DNA of 64,000 nt, from assembly GCA_010909165.1 (NCBI GenBank), contig MU008158.1:2939478-3003477 (forward strand). Reading direction: 5' to 3'. Below, piece after piece: positions 23,101-34,224 of this stretch. Both the position numbers and the translations under genes were made by a program. This DNA comes from Anthoceros angustus (taxonomy: Eukaryota; Streptophyta; Anthocerotopsida; Anthocerotales; Anthocerotaceae). Below the pieces are notes generated by a model. It had not been told where the DNA came from. It did no database searches and saw only the letters and a program-made list of their open reading frames with translations. Each line of letters begins with the position of its first letter. The first letter of the stretch is position 1.

Positions 23101-25742
23101 CGAATCGCTAGTTTTACAACAAAATCTACAAGGTAGATTACAACTTGAAAAATTCACGTCTCAATGATTTACAACGTTGTTTATACATTAAAATATATAC
23201 GTATTCTACAAAATAGTATACATCTCTTTTCATACATACGGTACGGACATAAGGTATACTATATGGTATCATATCGAAGATCAAATTATACATGTATATC
23301 ATACAATACGACTCTTTATACAATATATGATAATATTGACAAAATAATTATTGAATTAAATAAATAGGTATCTAATTAAGATTATAAATCTATGAATTTA
23401 ATAATGTAATTACATTATATCCATTCCATTTAAATCCTAATTTTTGGGCAGTATATATACATATTATTTTAACTAAATTTGGCCCCTAATTAGGGACCAG
23501 ATTTACATAAAATAATGCATACATAATATCTTAAAATTAGGATAAATGAAGGCAATATATATTGTAACATAATCCGACGCCTTGTAAGTTCGCGATCTTT
23601 ACAAGGCTGTAGAATGCGCTTGCACTTGAAGGTTGTGATGATCCTCCTACTAGATATTCTCCGGATTTGAAGGCCATCATATGTGCGGGGTCAGAACATG
23701 CATGTGAAGAGGAATATAAGATGCAAGTCAAAAATCCAATAGAGCCAAAGCGAGATTAGCTTACATGACACGGACTTGACACACCACAAGCAGCCCCACC
23801 AAAATGGTAAAGAACTTGACACACAAGCAGCCCCACCAAAATGGTAAACAACTTGATGCACCACAAGCAGCAAAATGGTAAAGAACTTGACACGCCACAA
23901 GCAGCCCCAAAATGGTAAAGAAAAGTCGGGTCTAGAGCACACCTTCCACCAAAATGTGTGCCCCAAAGCCTTAGCTAGATTCCTCAACCTTCTCCAAGAG
24001 CAAAATCCTTGATCCATTATTACAAAGTTGCAAAATTTCAAGCCAAACGAGCACACACCTTAGCGGAGGTATATAGATACTTGATAGCATCAAAATCACT
24101 GGGACAAACATTTCACACCTCTTCCTCTTTCAACAATCATTGAGTGCATCCAGTTGTAAAAGCAGGCATTTGCGTTATGGCGGACAACTAGGTTGTAAAA
24201 ATGCGGCGTGGCAAGGTTGCCACGTCGGCAAGTTCTTGACGTGGCCGCCACGTCACCTAACCGGACGGTAAGGTGTCCGGGTAGCGTTTAGCGTCATTTA
24301 CAAGCGTTCGCTCGTTTACAACCTAAATGACAACGCCATTTACAACGTGGTTGCCTTGTAATCTAGGTTGTAAAATAGGTTGTTATTAGGAGGTTGTAGT
24401 CGACAACTAGGTTGTAAAGTGGGTCTATTTACAACGTATTTACAATATCGTTACAACCTCATTTACAACCTTCAAACACCCTTACTTTACAACGTCATTT
24501 ACAACGTCATTTACAACGTCGTTTAGCGTCGTTTACAATGTCGTTTGCAACGTGGTTTACAACGTGGTTTACAACGATTTGCAACCTCATTTGCAACCTC
24601 ATTTACAACGTCATTTACGTCATTTACAACCTCATTTACGTCATTTACAACCTCATTTACAACCTCATTTACAACCTCAAAATTCACGAATCGCTAGTTT
24701 TACAACAAAATCTACAAGGTAGATTACAACTTGAAAAATTCACGTCTCAATGATTTACAACGTTGTTTATACATTAAAATATATGTATTCTACAAAATAG
24801 TATACATCTCTTTTCATACATACGGTACGGACATAAGGTATACTATATGGTATCATATCGAAGATCAAATTATACATGTATATCATACAATACGACTCTT
24901 TATACAATATATGATAATATTGACAAAATAATTATTGAATTAAATAAATAGGTATCTAATTAAGATTATAAATCTATGAATTTAATAATGTAATTACATT
25001 ATATCCATTCCATTTAAATCCTAATTTTTGGGCAGTATATATACATATTATTTTAACTAAATTTGGCCCTAATTAGGGACCAGATTTACATAAAATAATG
25101 CATACATAATATCTTAAAATTAGGATAAATGAAGGCAATATATATTGTAACATAATCCGACGCCTTGTAAGTTGATTGTGATCTTTACAAGGCGGTGCAT
25201 CAGAATGCGCTTGCACTTGAAGGTTGTGATGATCCTCCTACTAGATATTCTCCATTTGAAGGCCATCATATGTGCGGTCAACAACATGCATGTGAAGAGG
25301 AATATAAGATGCAAGTCAAAAATCCAATAGAGCCAAAGCGAGATTAGCTTACATGACACCGGACTTGACACACCACAAGCAGCCCCACCAAAATGGTAAA
25401 GAACTTGACACACAAGCAGCCCCACCAAAATGGTAAACAACTTGATGCACCACAAGCAGCAAAATGGTAAAGAACTTGACACGCCACAAGCAGCCCCAAA
25501 ATGGTAAAGAAAAGTCGGGTCTAGAGCACACCTTCCACCAAAATGTGTGCCCCAAAGCCTTAGCTAGATTCCTCAACCTTCTCCAAGAGCAAAATCCTTG
25601 ATCCATTATTACAAAGTTGCAAAATTTCAAGCCAAACGAGCACACACCTTAGCGGAGGTATATACAGATACTTGATAGCATCAAAATCACTGGGACAAAC
25701 ATTTCACATCCAGTCCTCTTTCAACAATCATTGAGTGCATCC
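22525..25742. repeat. Internal ~1.6-kb tandem duplication within the CACTA element
   Basis: Copy 1 is about 22525-24151 and copy 2 about 24152-25742. Shared landmarks include AAGGTTGCCACGTCGGCAAG (22589 and 24212), the AT-rich block near 23170-23570 versus 24750-25165, and AGCAGCCCCACCAAAATGG. Each copy contains its own subterminal-type repeat block. The copies differ mainly by short insertions and deletions. Confidence 0.9.
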
Positions 25743-26608
25743 GATTTGCAAAAGCAAAGTCTCCATCGTGCATCATCCACCCCATCCCTACACCAATGCT
25801 CACACACAGTACTCATCGCTTCTAAATTCAGGCAGCAAGAGCAGGACAGGCACTGAGGCCCTCTCAACAATAGCCTAAGTGCCTTGCGCTTCTATCTCTT
25901 CACGCCCTACCAGGATGTGCGAACCTGAATTACACCCCGCTATGTTGCCATCGGAGCATAACAAGAATTGCAGAGCATCAGCACCATAGAATTGCACAGC
26001 ATCAGCACCATAGAATTGCAACAGAACAAGAGCCAAAGGAAATAAAAGCGTGATGGAGGTACGGTGGGCACCTTGGCGCAATGGGAGTAGAATCGTGAAC
26101 TTCTCGGCACAGGAGATGGGAGTCCCAGTGGCCGATCTTGACGAGGCGTCTCAGACAATCTCTATCTCCCACAACGAAGGAGAGATACCGATAAATTCAC
26201 CGTGAATTGAGCATCCGGATACCATTCTGCACTTAGCAACCCCTAAAACTTCACATGCCAATTCTATCCATGAACTTGCCTACCAAGGTGTCCCGACAAC
26301 TACCTCATCCACATCCCTCGCTCAACAATCGCTTAGTGCAGTAAAACACCTAGGCCCGGCGTCGTCTTCCGATTCATCATAGACACATACATGTCTACTG
26401 TGTAGGTCCCGACCACTCAACATCCAGCAATCCTCTTTCAACAATCAAATCAATCAATCACAAAACCTTAGGCTTGGCGTGCATCCTCCAATTCACTACA
26501 TACACATATGTGTGTAAGTATTGCAGCAAGTTTGAGGAGCCTTTCATGGGCTAGATCCACCGTCTAGTCCTTAGGTGTTTTTTGAGGCATAGGATCGCAT
26601 TTTACAAC

Positions 26609-26890
26609 ATAACGCCTTGTTAGATTCCCACTATTTTCGAAGCAGGAGCATCATGGCACTTGAAGGCCGTGATGCTGTGCTAAAAGACATGCTCCTGGAC
26701 TTGAAGCGTGCAGGTTCAGCAGCAGGATGTATGTTGATGCACGAGGAAAAGAAGGTTCAATTTGTTTTCATAGCACGAGCATCACGGCACTCTAAGGCCG
26801 TGATGCTCCTGCTAGCAGACATGCTCCTGGACGTGAAGGCCGTTATACATGCAGGTTCATGAGCAGAAGGATGAATGTTGAGCCTATCAA
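26609..26890. repeat. Two ~125-bp imperfect repeats inside the CACTA element
   Basis: The stretches 26640-26740 and 26770-26875 share GAGCATCA-GGCACT, AAGGCCGTGATGCT and AGACATGCTCCTGGAC. An 81-residue ORF spans both; with no domain and its internal duplication it is not called a gene. Confidence 0.7.
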
Positions 26891-26904
26891 GAGGAATATA
26901 AGAT

Positions 26905-27310
26905 TCAAGTCACAAACCCAACCCAACAACGCACACAACCATCGTAATTAGCTTACCCAAAGCTCTTTCATCCGTGGATTTCACCAATGCCTCTGTCAAC
27001 CCGCAGAGCATTCTTGATCGACAGATCAAGACTATCCAATATCCTTAAACACGCGAGATACATCGGTTAGTGGACAAGTCACAAACCCAACCCAACATTG
27101 CACGCAACCACAAGTTGCGAAATTAGCATACCCCAAGCTCTATCATGGCGAGGATTTCACTTGTGCTTCACAACTCAAGGAGCATTCTTGGATAGCTCTC
27201 AAGACCATCCAATATCCTTGAACACACAAACACATCGATTCTTGGACAAGTCACAAACCCAATCTAACATGGCACGCACCACCGGTTGTGGAATTAGCTT
27301 ACCCCAAGCT
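26905..27310. repeat. Three ~165-bp repeats inside the CACTA element
   Basis: CAAGTCACAAACCCAA followed by TAGCTTACCC-AAGCTCT and CATCCAATATCCTT recurs with starts near 26908, 27076 and 27249. The third copy is cut short by the next minisatellite. Confidence 0.8.
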
Positions 27311-27319
27311 CTTTCATGT

Positions 27320-27735
27320 CATGGACAATGGTGGCCATACAATGGTGCCCAAATAACGCCCAATAATAATGGCGCTAACGCCCAATGGCGCCCAATTAAT
27401 GCCCAACAATGGCGCCAACACCCAACAATGGCGCCAACAATGGCGCTTAACGTCCAACTATGGCGTGATTAACGCCTAACAATGGCGTCCAACACCCAAC
27501 AATGGTACCAAATTAACGCCCAACAATGGCGCCCAATTAACGCCCAACAATGGCGCCTATTAATGCCCAACAATGGCGTCCTACTAACGCCTAACAATGG
27601 CGCCAAGTAATGCCCAATAATGGCACCCAATTAACGCCCAATGGCGCCCGATTAACGCGACAATGGTGCCCAACGCCCAACAATGGCACCCAATTAACGC
27701 CTAACGGTGGCGTAGCCCGACAATGGCTGGCCATA
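27320..27735. repeat. CAATGGCGCCCAATTAACGCC minisatellite
   Basis: Roughly 17 imperfect copies of a 22-27 bp unit built around CAATGGCGCC and AACGCCCAA, inside the CACTA element. The GGCGCC palindrome is repeated throughout. Confidence 0.9.
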
Positions 27736-28064
27736 CAATGGCCCTGCGAAAGGTAAGCATGTACGAACATGTACCATCGAAGGCGCACTTGCTTGTGGGC
27801 ATAGAGGTGGTACCTGCTCACAATAAGAACACTAAAGAAAATGCTAAAGAGCGTGACGTACTAGTATTAGAGCACTAGCGGCCCCCCTCTCAACTTTTTC
27901 CCTCTCCATGCCAGACTGTGTGTAAGGGCTGGGATTAATGGAGTGCGAGCTGCCGAGTGGCACGCCTCCGTACTCTTGAATGGACGCGTTCATCATGCCC
28001 CCACAAAATAACCCCAATCAAATTTAAAATAGCCCTCCCCGCCTCACATTTTGAAGAAAAATGC

Positions 28065-28765
28065 TTTACAACGTAATCTACAACAAGGGAATCACGTCAT
28101 CAATCGGTTGTAAATGGCCTCCTATCATATTTTTGTGATTAATAACAATAATAAAGAGTTTAAAAAATAAAGAACACATTTTGAGAAAATTACTTTACAA
28201 CGTAATCTACAACAAGGAAGCCATGTCATCAATCGTTGTAAATGGCCTCCTATCATATTTTTGTGATTAATAATAATAATAAAGAGTTAAACAAATAAAG
28301 AACACATTTTGAGAAAAATGTTTTACAACGTAATCTACAACAAGGAGCCATGTCATCAATCGCTGTAAATGGCCTCCAATCATATTTTTGTGATTAATAA
28401 TAATAATAAAGAGTTTTGAAGAAATAAAGAACAAATTTTGAGAAAAGGCTTTTACAACGTAATCTACAACAAGGAGCCACGTCATCGCATGCTGTTGTAA
28501 ATGGCCAATCATATTTTTGTGGTTAATAATAATAACAAAGAGTTTTGAAGAAATAAAGAACAAATTTTGAGAAAAGGCTTTTACAACGTAATCTACAACA
28601 AGGAGCCACGTCATACATCGTTGTAAATGGCTTCCAATCATATTTTTGTGATTAGTGATGTTAATAAAGATTTTAGAAAAATAAAGATCAAATTTTGAAA
28701 AAGCTTTTACAACGTAATCTACAACGTGGGAGCCACGTCATCAATCCGTTGTTGTAAATGAGCAC
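28065..28765. repeat. Six ~126-bp subterminal repeats at the right end of the CACTA element
   Basis: Each unit begins TTACAACGTAATCTACAAC, continues with a GCCACGTCATC-type block and GTTGTAAATGG in the opposite orientation, then an AT-rich spacer with AATAATAAAGAGTTT. Starts lie near 28069, 28194, 28322, 28451, 28580 and 28707. The paired ACAACG/CGTTGT words give each unit a hairpin-like arrangement. The three overlapping minus-strand ORFs are translations of the repeat. Confidence 0.9.
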
Positions 28766-29248
28766 CCAAAAGAGTGCCACATCATCCAACTAGAAACCCC
28801 TGTAAACCGAGTCTTAAAACTTGCCACATCAGCGAAACTCAAACCAATTTACAACGGAGGTGTTTAGACGTTGTAAAGATTGGGGGATTTGCAAAAGGGG
28901 TTTTGTAAAACACCCCTCTCCCTAGTAGTGGAGGGCTAGCTCCAGGACCCCCTCACCACCTCCAAGCCCCAAGAGAAGACGGGCAGAGAAAGAGTTAGCG
29001 GCCAAGAGGGCCAAGGAGGTGGAAGGTCCGGACCAGAACACTCAGGACCTGAGGGTCCTAATTAGGTCCGGAGATCCCAGTCCGGCCTCCCTCCGGACTG
29101 CCGTATGGCGGTCCTTAACGGACCGAGAGATGCCCGCTCCCACGACGCACTTCCTGGGTGCCTCCCCAGCGGTGGCCGTAGAAGAGACACTGTGCTGCAA
29201 CCGCCATGTATGCCTGGGGCCTGAACGGGAAGGGAGAAGACCCGTGAA

Positions 29249-30007
29249 GTGGAGGCCACCAGAGAGGCGGATGGTGCCGCTCCGTGGTCAGTGGAGGCGC
29301 CCAAGGCGAAGAAGGCGGAGTCCCTCGCGAGAATCGAGGAGGAGAAGCGCCGAGCGGCAGAGAGGGAGGCCAGGTCCATTCAACAAGATCGAACCAAGAT
29401 CCTTCACCTGTGCGAACAGCTGAAGCAAGCGCAGGAGGCCCAAGCAAAGGCAGAGGACCTTTGCAGAAGGAGGGAAGTGGCCCAGGAGGAGGCCGAGGAA
29501 GCCCGGAGGCAAGCAGAACGGGCTAAGGACCTGGCTGAGACGGCTCGACAGGAGCAACGCCAAGCCTGGGAGGCTCAGGTGAAGGGGGCGGGGGAGGCCG
29601 AAGCCGCTTCAAAAACAGACAGGGACCACTACCGGGGGAATCGGAACCGATGGAGGGAGACGGCAGGAGCAGCCGCGGCCAACTTGAAGGCCGAACAGAC
29701 GGCAGCGGAGCAGGCACGGACAAGCCGTGCAGAGGAGAGGGAGGCCAGCAACCGGGAGATGGAGGATCTCCGGGCACAGCTGCAAAGGACGGAGGAGCGG
29801 CAGGAGATGGAAGACCGCAAGGAGACTTTGGAGCTGCAGCTCCAAGTGACCGTGGAGCGGAACGGGGACCTCCAAGGAAGAATTGAGGACCACGAACGGG
29901 AGATAGAGCGGCTCCAGCTCTGTTGGAGGGTGGAGGAGGTGCGACAACGAAACAAGGAGCAGGACGTCGCCGAGATGGAGAAAGACTTGGATGAAGCAAT
30001 GAGGTGA
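29249..30007 (+). CDS. Coiled-coil protein ORF of the coding repeat (copy 1)
   Basis: Open frame of 252 residues, almost wholly charged helix: runs such as ARIEEEKRRAAEREARSI, EEAEEARRQAERAKDLAE and MEDLRAQLQRTEERQEMED indicate a long coiled coil from about residue 25 to the end. There is no signal peptide or membrane segment. It lies just past the right end of the CACTA insertion and continues the reading order of the gag-like ORF, so both probably belonged to one protein or two adjacent proteins. A shortened, indel-rich counterpart lies on the minus strand near 57450-58340. Function unknown; self-assembly through the coiled coil, as in gag proteins, is a guess. Confidence 0.5.
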   Translation: MEATREADGAAPWSVEAPKAKKAESLARIEEEKRRAAEREARSIQQDRTKILHLCEQLKQAQEAQAKAEDLCRRREVAQEEAEEARRQAERAKDLAETARQEQRQAWEAQVKGAGEAEAASKTDRDHYRGNRNRWRETAGAAAANLKAEQTAAEQARTSRAEEREASNREMEDLRAQLQRTEERQEMEDRKETLELQLQVTVERNGDLQGRIEDHEREIERLQLCWRVEEVRQRNKEQDVAEMEKDLDEAMR

Positions 30008-30323
30008 GCGGGCCCACTTTGGGAAGGAGATATGAGCTTCAAGCAAGGATGAATGGTGGGAGAGAGCTCAGCGAGCACGGACCCACTCGGAGGAGGCGGG
30101 AGGAGGCAGCTGCGCCATGGCCAGTAAGTTGGCCGAATTGAAGAAACGCCGGGAGACGGAGCACGCGGAGCAGCAGCAGAGGCTGCAGGAAGTGACGGAG
30201 GCATCTTTGGCGGCCTCAAGAGATTCCGCCCGGCTCCAGTTGGCGAGCCTTGCGACAGAGACGGCCTAGCAAGCCGGCTAGCACGCCCAACTGCCGGAGC
30301 ACCTTTGGAGGAGGGAGTACCGG

Positions 30324-30788
30324 GTGCTCCAAGCGCATGTGGAGGAGGCAATTCAACAAGTCGATTCAGACTTTGCCTACTACCACGCCGAGCTCCTCAA
30401 GGCCTTGGAGGTCCTGAGCCAACCCCGTCAAATCGACGGACCTCCGAATGGATCAGAGGGAGGGGGAGGAGATGAAGGTCCCGGGGATAGTACAGCCACC
30501 GGGACCTTAGTATCGCTGTTCGGGGACGAGGGCAGCAGCGGGGAGGAGCCCCGGGAGGAGCAGGATGCGGCAGACACAACGAAGCATGAGGTAAGCTTGC
30601 CGCAACCCTCCAAGGAAGGCAGGGACGAGGGACCCGAGGGGGCTGGAGAGGGGGAAGTCCGGGGAGACCCAAGCCAGGTGGGGGGTCCGATGAGCGGGGA
30701 GGGACCTCCAGGTGGAGAAGTTCAAGGGCCCGAGTTCAAGGGCCCGAGAGTTCAAGGGCCCGAGAGTCCGGAGTTCAAGGGCCCTTGA
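30324..30788 (+). CDS. Downstream acidic ORF of the coding repeat
   Basis: 154 residues. It starts with a helix (VEEAIQQVDSDFAYYHAELL) whose FAYYHAEL core is repeated in copy 2 near 57030-57060 on the minus strand. It then turns into an acidic Gly/Glu/Pro-rich region and ends in short EFKGP repeats. Probably the continuation of the coiled-coil protein, separated from it by frameshifts between 30008 and 30323. No known domain. Confidence 0.35.
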   Translation: MLQAHVEEAIQQVDSDFAYYHAELLKALEVLSQPRQIDGPPNGSEGGGGDEGPGDSTATGTLVSLFGDEGSSGEEPREEQDAADTTKHEVSLPQPSKEGRDEGPEGAGEGEVRGDPSQVGGPMSGEGPPGGEVQGPEFKGPRVQGPESPEFKGP

Positions 30789-31140
30789 ACCCTGAGGTCC
30801 GGACTCCGGAAATAAGACCAGACCCTGAGGTCCGGACTCCGCAAATAAGGCCGGACCCCGAGGTCCGGACTCCAGAGTCAAGGCTAGACCCCGAGGTCCG
30901 GACTCCAGAGTCGAGGCTGGACCCCGAGGTCCGGACTCAGGAGGAGAGGGGAATCACCCAGGCACCTTTCGTAGTAGTCTCCGGTGGTCCCAGGCACGGA
31001 CCCACTGAGGTCCTGACTCATAAATAAGGCCGGACCCGAGGTCCCCAGTCAAGGCTAGACCCCGAGGTCCGGACTCCAGAGTCGAGGCTGGACCCCGAGG
31101 TCCGGACTCAGGAGGAGAGGGGGAATCACCACCGACCTGC
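30725..31140. repeat. 33-bp repeat coding for PEVRTPE-type units
   Basis: About eight copies of a 30-36 bp unit centred on GAGGTCCGGACTCC. In the frame 30785-31027 they read as PEVRTPEIRPD / PEVRTPESRLD repeats. The later copies (31035-31115) repeat the pattern after a short duplicated block containing GTAGTCTCCGGTGGTCCC. Confidence 0.85.
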
Positions 31141-31195
31141 TCAGGCGAAGTAGTCTCCGGTGGTCCCACAGGGCACGGACCCACTCGGAGGTCAG

Positions 31196-32345
31196 GAGAG
31201 GACGGAGAGGGGGATGTGGTGGTTACCGCGGTTGTCAGACCGCCGCCGGTAGCTCAACCTGACAGAGTCTCGGGAAGGGGAAGGGGCCCCGCCTCGCGGA
31301 TCATCCGATTGGGTGCGCCGCAACTGTCCGGGCTAGGGATTGGGCCACCAGCGCCGAGGCGGAACAAAGAGCACTCCATTACCGTGACGATGTAGATAGG
31401 CGGAATAGTAGGCGGGCAAGGCACCTGAAATGGCTACCGTAATAGGAGTGTAATAAAGACGCCGCCTTGGGCGAGTATAAGAGGGCAGTGCTCTAGTAAA
31501 GCATCTTTTTCTTGGGGTGGATACTGCGTTTCCTTGTAGACCCTTGTGCGTCTTTGCTAACGTGAGTCCTGAGTCATTGAGCAGGCACAGCAGCCCCAGA
31601 GAGATTGATCAAGGTCCTAGTGATGGACCCTAACGTGTGGTGGTGTGTGCAGGGACGAACGATTAGAGAGCCTTGCTCTTCCAGAGCCGGGGGTCGACAT
31701 TGGACGGACCAGAACGCGTGAGCCGGTGGAACTCGGGGAGGGCGTGTAGAGCCCAGACGGAGAGGCCCGGCGGAACGATGACGGAGGTCGGAGAGGACGG
31801 AGAGGGGATGCAGGTTACCGGTTGTCGGACCCGCCCGGTAGCTCAACCACAGTCTCGGGAAGGGGCCCGCCTCGCCGGATCATCCGATTGTGCGCTGCAA
31901 CTGGCTGCCAGGGATTGGGCCACCAGAGGTGAACAAAGAGCACTCCCAGCCCCACCGCCGATGATGTAGATAGGCGGAATAGTAGGCGGCAGGCACACCG
32001 AAATGGCTACAGCTTTTAATAGGAGTGTAATAAAGACGCCGCCCTTGGGCGTAGTATAAGAGGGGTGGCCGCTCTAGTAAAGCATCTTTTCTTGGGGTGG
32101 ATATCTGCGTTTCCTTGTAGACCCTTGCGTCTTTGCTAACGTGAGTCCCGAGTCATTGAGACAGCCCCAGAGATTGATCAAGGTCCTAGTGATGGACCCT
32201 AACGGTGGTGGTGCGGACGAACGATTAGAGCCTTGCTCTTCCAGAGCCGGGGGTCGACATTGGACGGACCAGAACGCGTGAGCCGGTGGAACTCGGGAGG
32301 CGGTAGAGCCCAGACGGAGAGGCCCGGCGGAACGATGACGGAGGT
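31196..32345 (+). repeat. ~0.58-kb tandem duplication of the element's terminal, promoter-like region
   Basis: Copy A is about 31196-31795 and copy B about 31796-32345. Shared landmarks: GGTAGCTCAACC, GATGTAGATAGGCGGAATAG, GTATAAGAGG, CTAGTAAAGCATCTTTT, GTCCTAGTGATGGACCCTAA and GGACGGACCAGAACGCGTGA. Copy 2 of the element has this region only once (about 55980-56400, reverse strand). Each copy has a TATAAGAG box (31476 and 32055) about 25 bp before a possible start region, like an LTR promoter. Confidence 0.85.
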
Positions 32346-32735
32346 CCGGACCACGCAACCCACCCACTCTTCCCAAAAGAATGATGAGCGAGTGAGAGTG
32401 GTGAGGAGAACGGACTAGAGGCGAGGCGATCGGTAGACTACGGACGCGAACGAGTCTCAAACGCTTACCTGGCCCGTCTCGTGAACGTTAAGAGTAGTTA
32501 GTAGTAAACTGAGACCGCGCGCATTTTGGGTCCGAAACGGTCATGACGGTGAGGTGAGAATCGGTTGAGACGTGCCAAACGGAACCTATCATTCTCTTGG
32601 GAACGTCCCCCTTGCTACAACGACATGGGACTGTGCGCGCCCGGCTGGCCGTCAGCGAAAGTCGCGCCACAACATGCCTGACCACGAAGTTCTTCAAGCG
32701 GTTGGTGGTTTTGAAATGCGTGATCGTGGGGGCTA

Positions 32736-34224
32736 GTCCCCCTGGCATGGTGCCCTTCGTTGGGTTTTTCCCCTTTTGTTTTTGGGGTGGATGGGTTTTT
32801 CCCATCTCTTTTTCAAAATAAAGTCGTGTTTCCCCCCTCAAAAGCCAAGAGTTATGTAGCAGGTTTCATAATAATGAAAAATAAATGATGAATCTCTTAA
32901 AATTAATAGGTATTGGACAAGAAAAATCAAGTTATATTGCTTCAATGATTAATCACTGAAGCAAAATACAACTCCGCCAATTAAAAAAATGATGTAAATG
33001 AAAAAATGCGTCCAACAATGATCTAGATATTGGACCCTAGCTTTTTGAGGCTGGGGCATGGTGCTAAATTTGATGGGAGAGGTTGTATTTGATCAGTAAT
33101 ATGAACCGTAGGTTTTCGAGTCCCTGGCGATCCATTGGTCAATTATAACATGAGATCATGTGAACTCGTCATTTGTTTGTACGTCTCCCTTGTGAGCCTT
33201 ACAACAATTCGACCTCCAGAGATTTGTTTCTCTCTTATGCACATGAGAAGCGATTGCTACATACCTTCAAACATATTGGGGGATGGTGGAGGCACTGGTT
33301 AGAGAAACAAGGCCCCTCGACCTGTTTTTTCTTTCTGGAGAAGAGAATACCATGGTTGCGCCAACCTAATTCAAGATCTTGTGAACATTTGAGCATTCCA
33401 AACCCATGTTCATGATTATCACTCATGACATTAATATACCCAGTACCTATAATTTGAGGACGGCAGAAAATTGCGGAGTATCTAAGAAGAGCAACATGCT
33501 TAACATGGAATGATACTAGAGTACTTGGTAAAGGGACTACGAAAGATTGAGGAATTCTTAAAAAGACCAATGTGTTGAACAACGCAAAATGATACGAAAG
33601 AGTATTTGTGTTAAGCAGATATGTTGGAATCACAAGCTCAGAAATATAATTATTAGTCCTTGGTCCTCGAGCTGACTATTTAAGGATCACTACGAACTCA
33701 CAGTTCGGGAGCTCAGTTCGCGCAGTTCGGGTCAGTCCCAGGTCAATAGTCAACATCGAACTACACTCGAATCACCGCACAGACACAATCCATGGTGGTA
33801 ACTACTGTAGTTCGCTGACAATGTGTTGACGTAGCAAGTAATGATTGGCTGCCAGTTGAGTTTCTCTCAGTTCGGACGAACTGAGATGAAAGAAAAGGTA
33901 TTGTACATTTTGCTTTTACCGGTTGCCTCTGCCACTTCCTTTTTGTACGAAATTTTTTGTCTTGTGTTTCAGCTTAACCTCGAGCTCCTGCCGGGAGGGT
34001 TTTGCGGGCTGTTCCGTGGGGATCTGCTTTGCTTGGCTTGACAAGCAAATCCTTGTTTTCACCAAGATTGCGCAGTGCTTATCGAGGAAGTGTCTACTTT
34101 CAAGCCACTTGCAGGAATGTGAAGCTTGTTTCTCATTCTTACCACAAGTACGATTGCTACGTACCTACACGAGGAATCATTGATGATGTAGGACTCAAAA
34201 ATCAGCCCTAGAAAGAAAGCCCCT
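32736..34224. other. Intergenic, no gene seen
   Basis: AT-rich with scattered short ORFs. Near 33652 the sequence AGTCCTTGGTCC occurs and its inverse GGACCAAGGACT lies near 34274, which would frame a possible ~640-bp terminal-inverted-repeat element. No coding evidence. Confidence 0.4.

Larger units (their letters stand above)
22467..28930. mobile_element. Non-autonomous CACTA (En/Spm-type) DNA transposon, 6,464 bp
   Basis: The left end is CACTACAAGAATCGC at 22467. The right end is CCCTAGTAGTG finishing at 28930, whose reverse complement also begins CACTA. The 3-bp sequence GAG lies immediately outside both ends (22464-22466 and 28931-28933), the target duplication size expected for CACTA transposons. 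Dense ACAACGT/ACAACCTC words next to the left end, and a six-copy array with the same words next to the right end, are typical subterminal repeats. No transposase-like reading frame was found; the interior consists of duplications and minisatellites. It splits the coding repeat element that continues at 28934. Confidence 0.88.
20650..32735 (+). mobile_element. Coding repeat element, copy 1 (host of the CACTA insertion)
   Basis: This region is collinear, in opposite orientation, with about 60050-55600. The matching order is: AATAAGGCG-rich start, 'GCCACGTGGACGG' block, gag-like ORF, coiled-coil ORF, 'FAYYHAEL' segment, proline-rich repeats, and the 'TATAAGAGG' terminal region. No RT, RNase H or integrase lies within it. 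Without the 6,467 bp of CACTA insertion plus target duplication and a ~0.6-kb tandem duplication, it is about 5 kb. Start and end share no obvious direct repeat, so it is not a simple LTR element with short LTRs. Because copy 2 directly follows a Gypsy integrase, the whole block could be a giant LTR (here a solo LTR) or a separate non-autonomous element. Ends are approximate. Confidence 0.6.

Noticed and set aside
22765-23136. ORFs reading VVYNVVYNV / EVVNEVVND
   Set aside because: Translations of the ACAACGTC subterminal repeats.
28065-28765. Six regularly spaced repeats resembling a CRISPR or satellite array
   Set aside because: The spacers are themselves repeated, and the array sits just inside a CACTA transposon end; it is subterminal repeat DNA.
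29019-30788. Numerous overlapping minus-strand ORFs up to 240 residues
   Set aside because: Shadows of the GC-rich, stop-poor coding repeat; the plus frame has the coherent coiled-coil pattern and the counterpart in copy 2.
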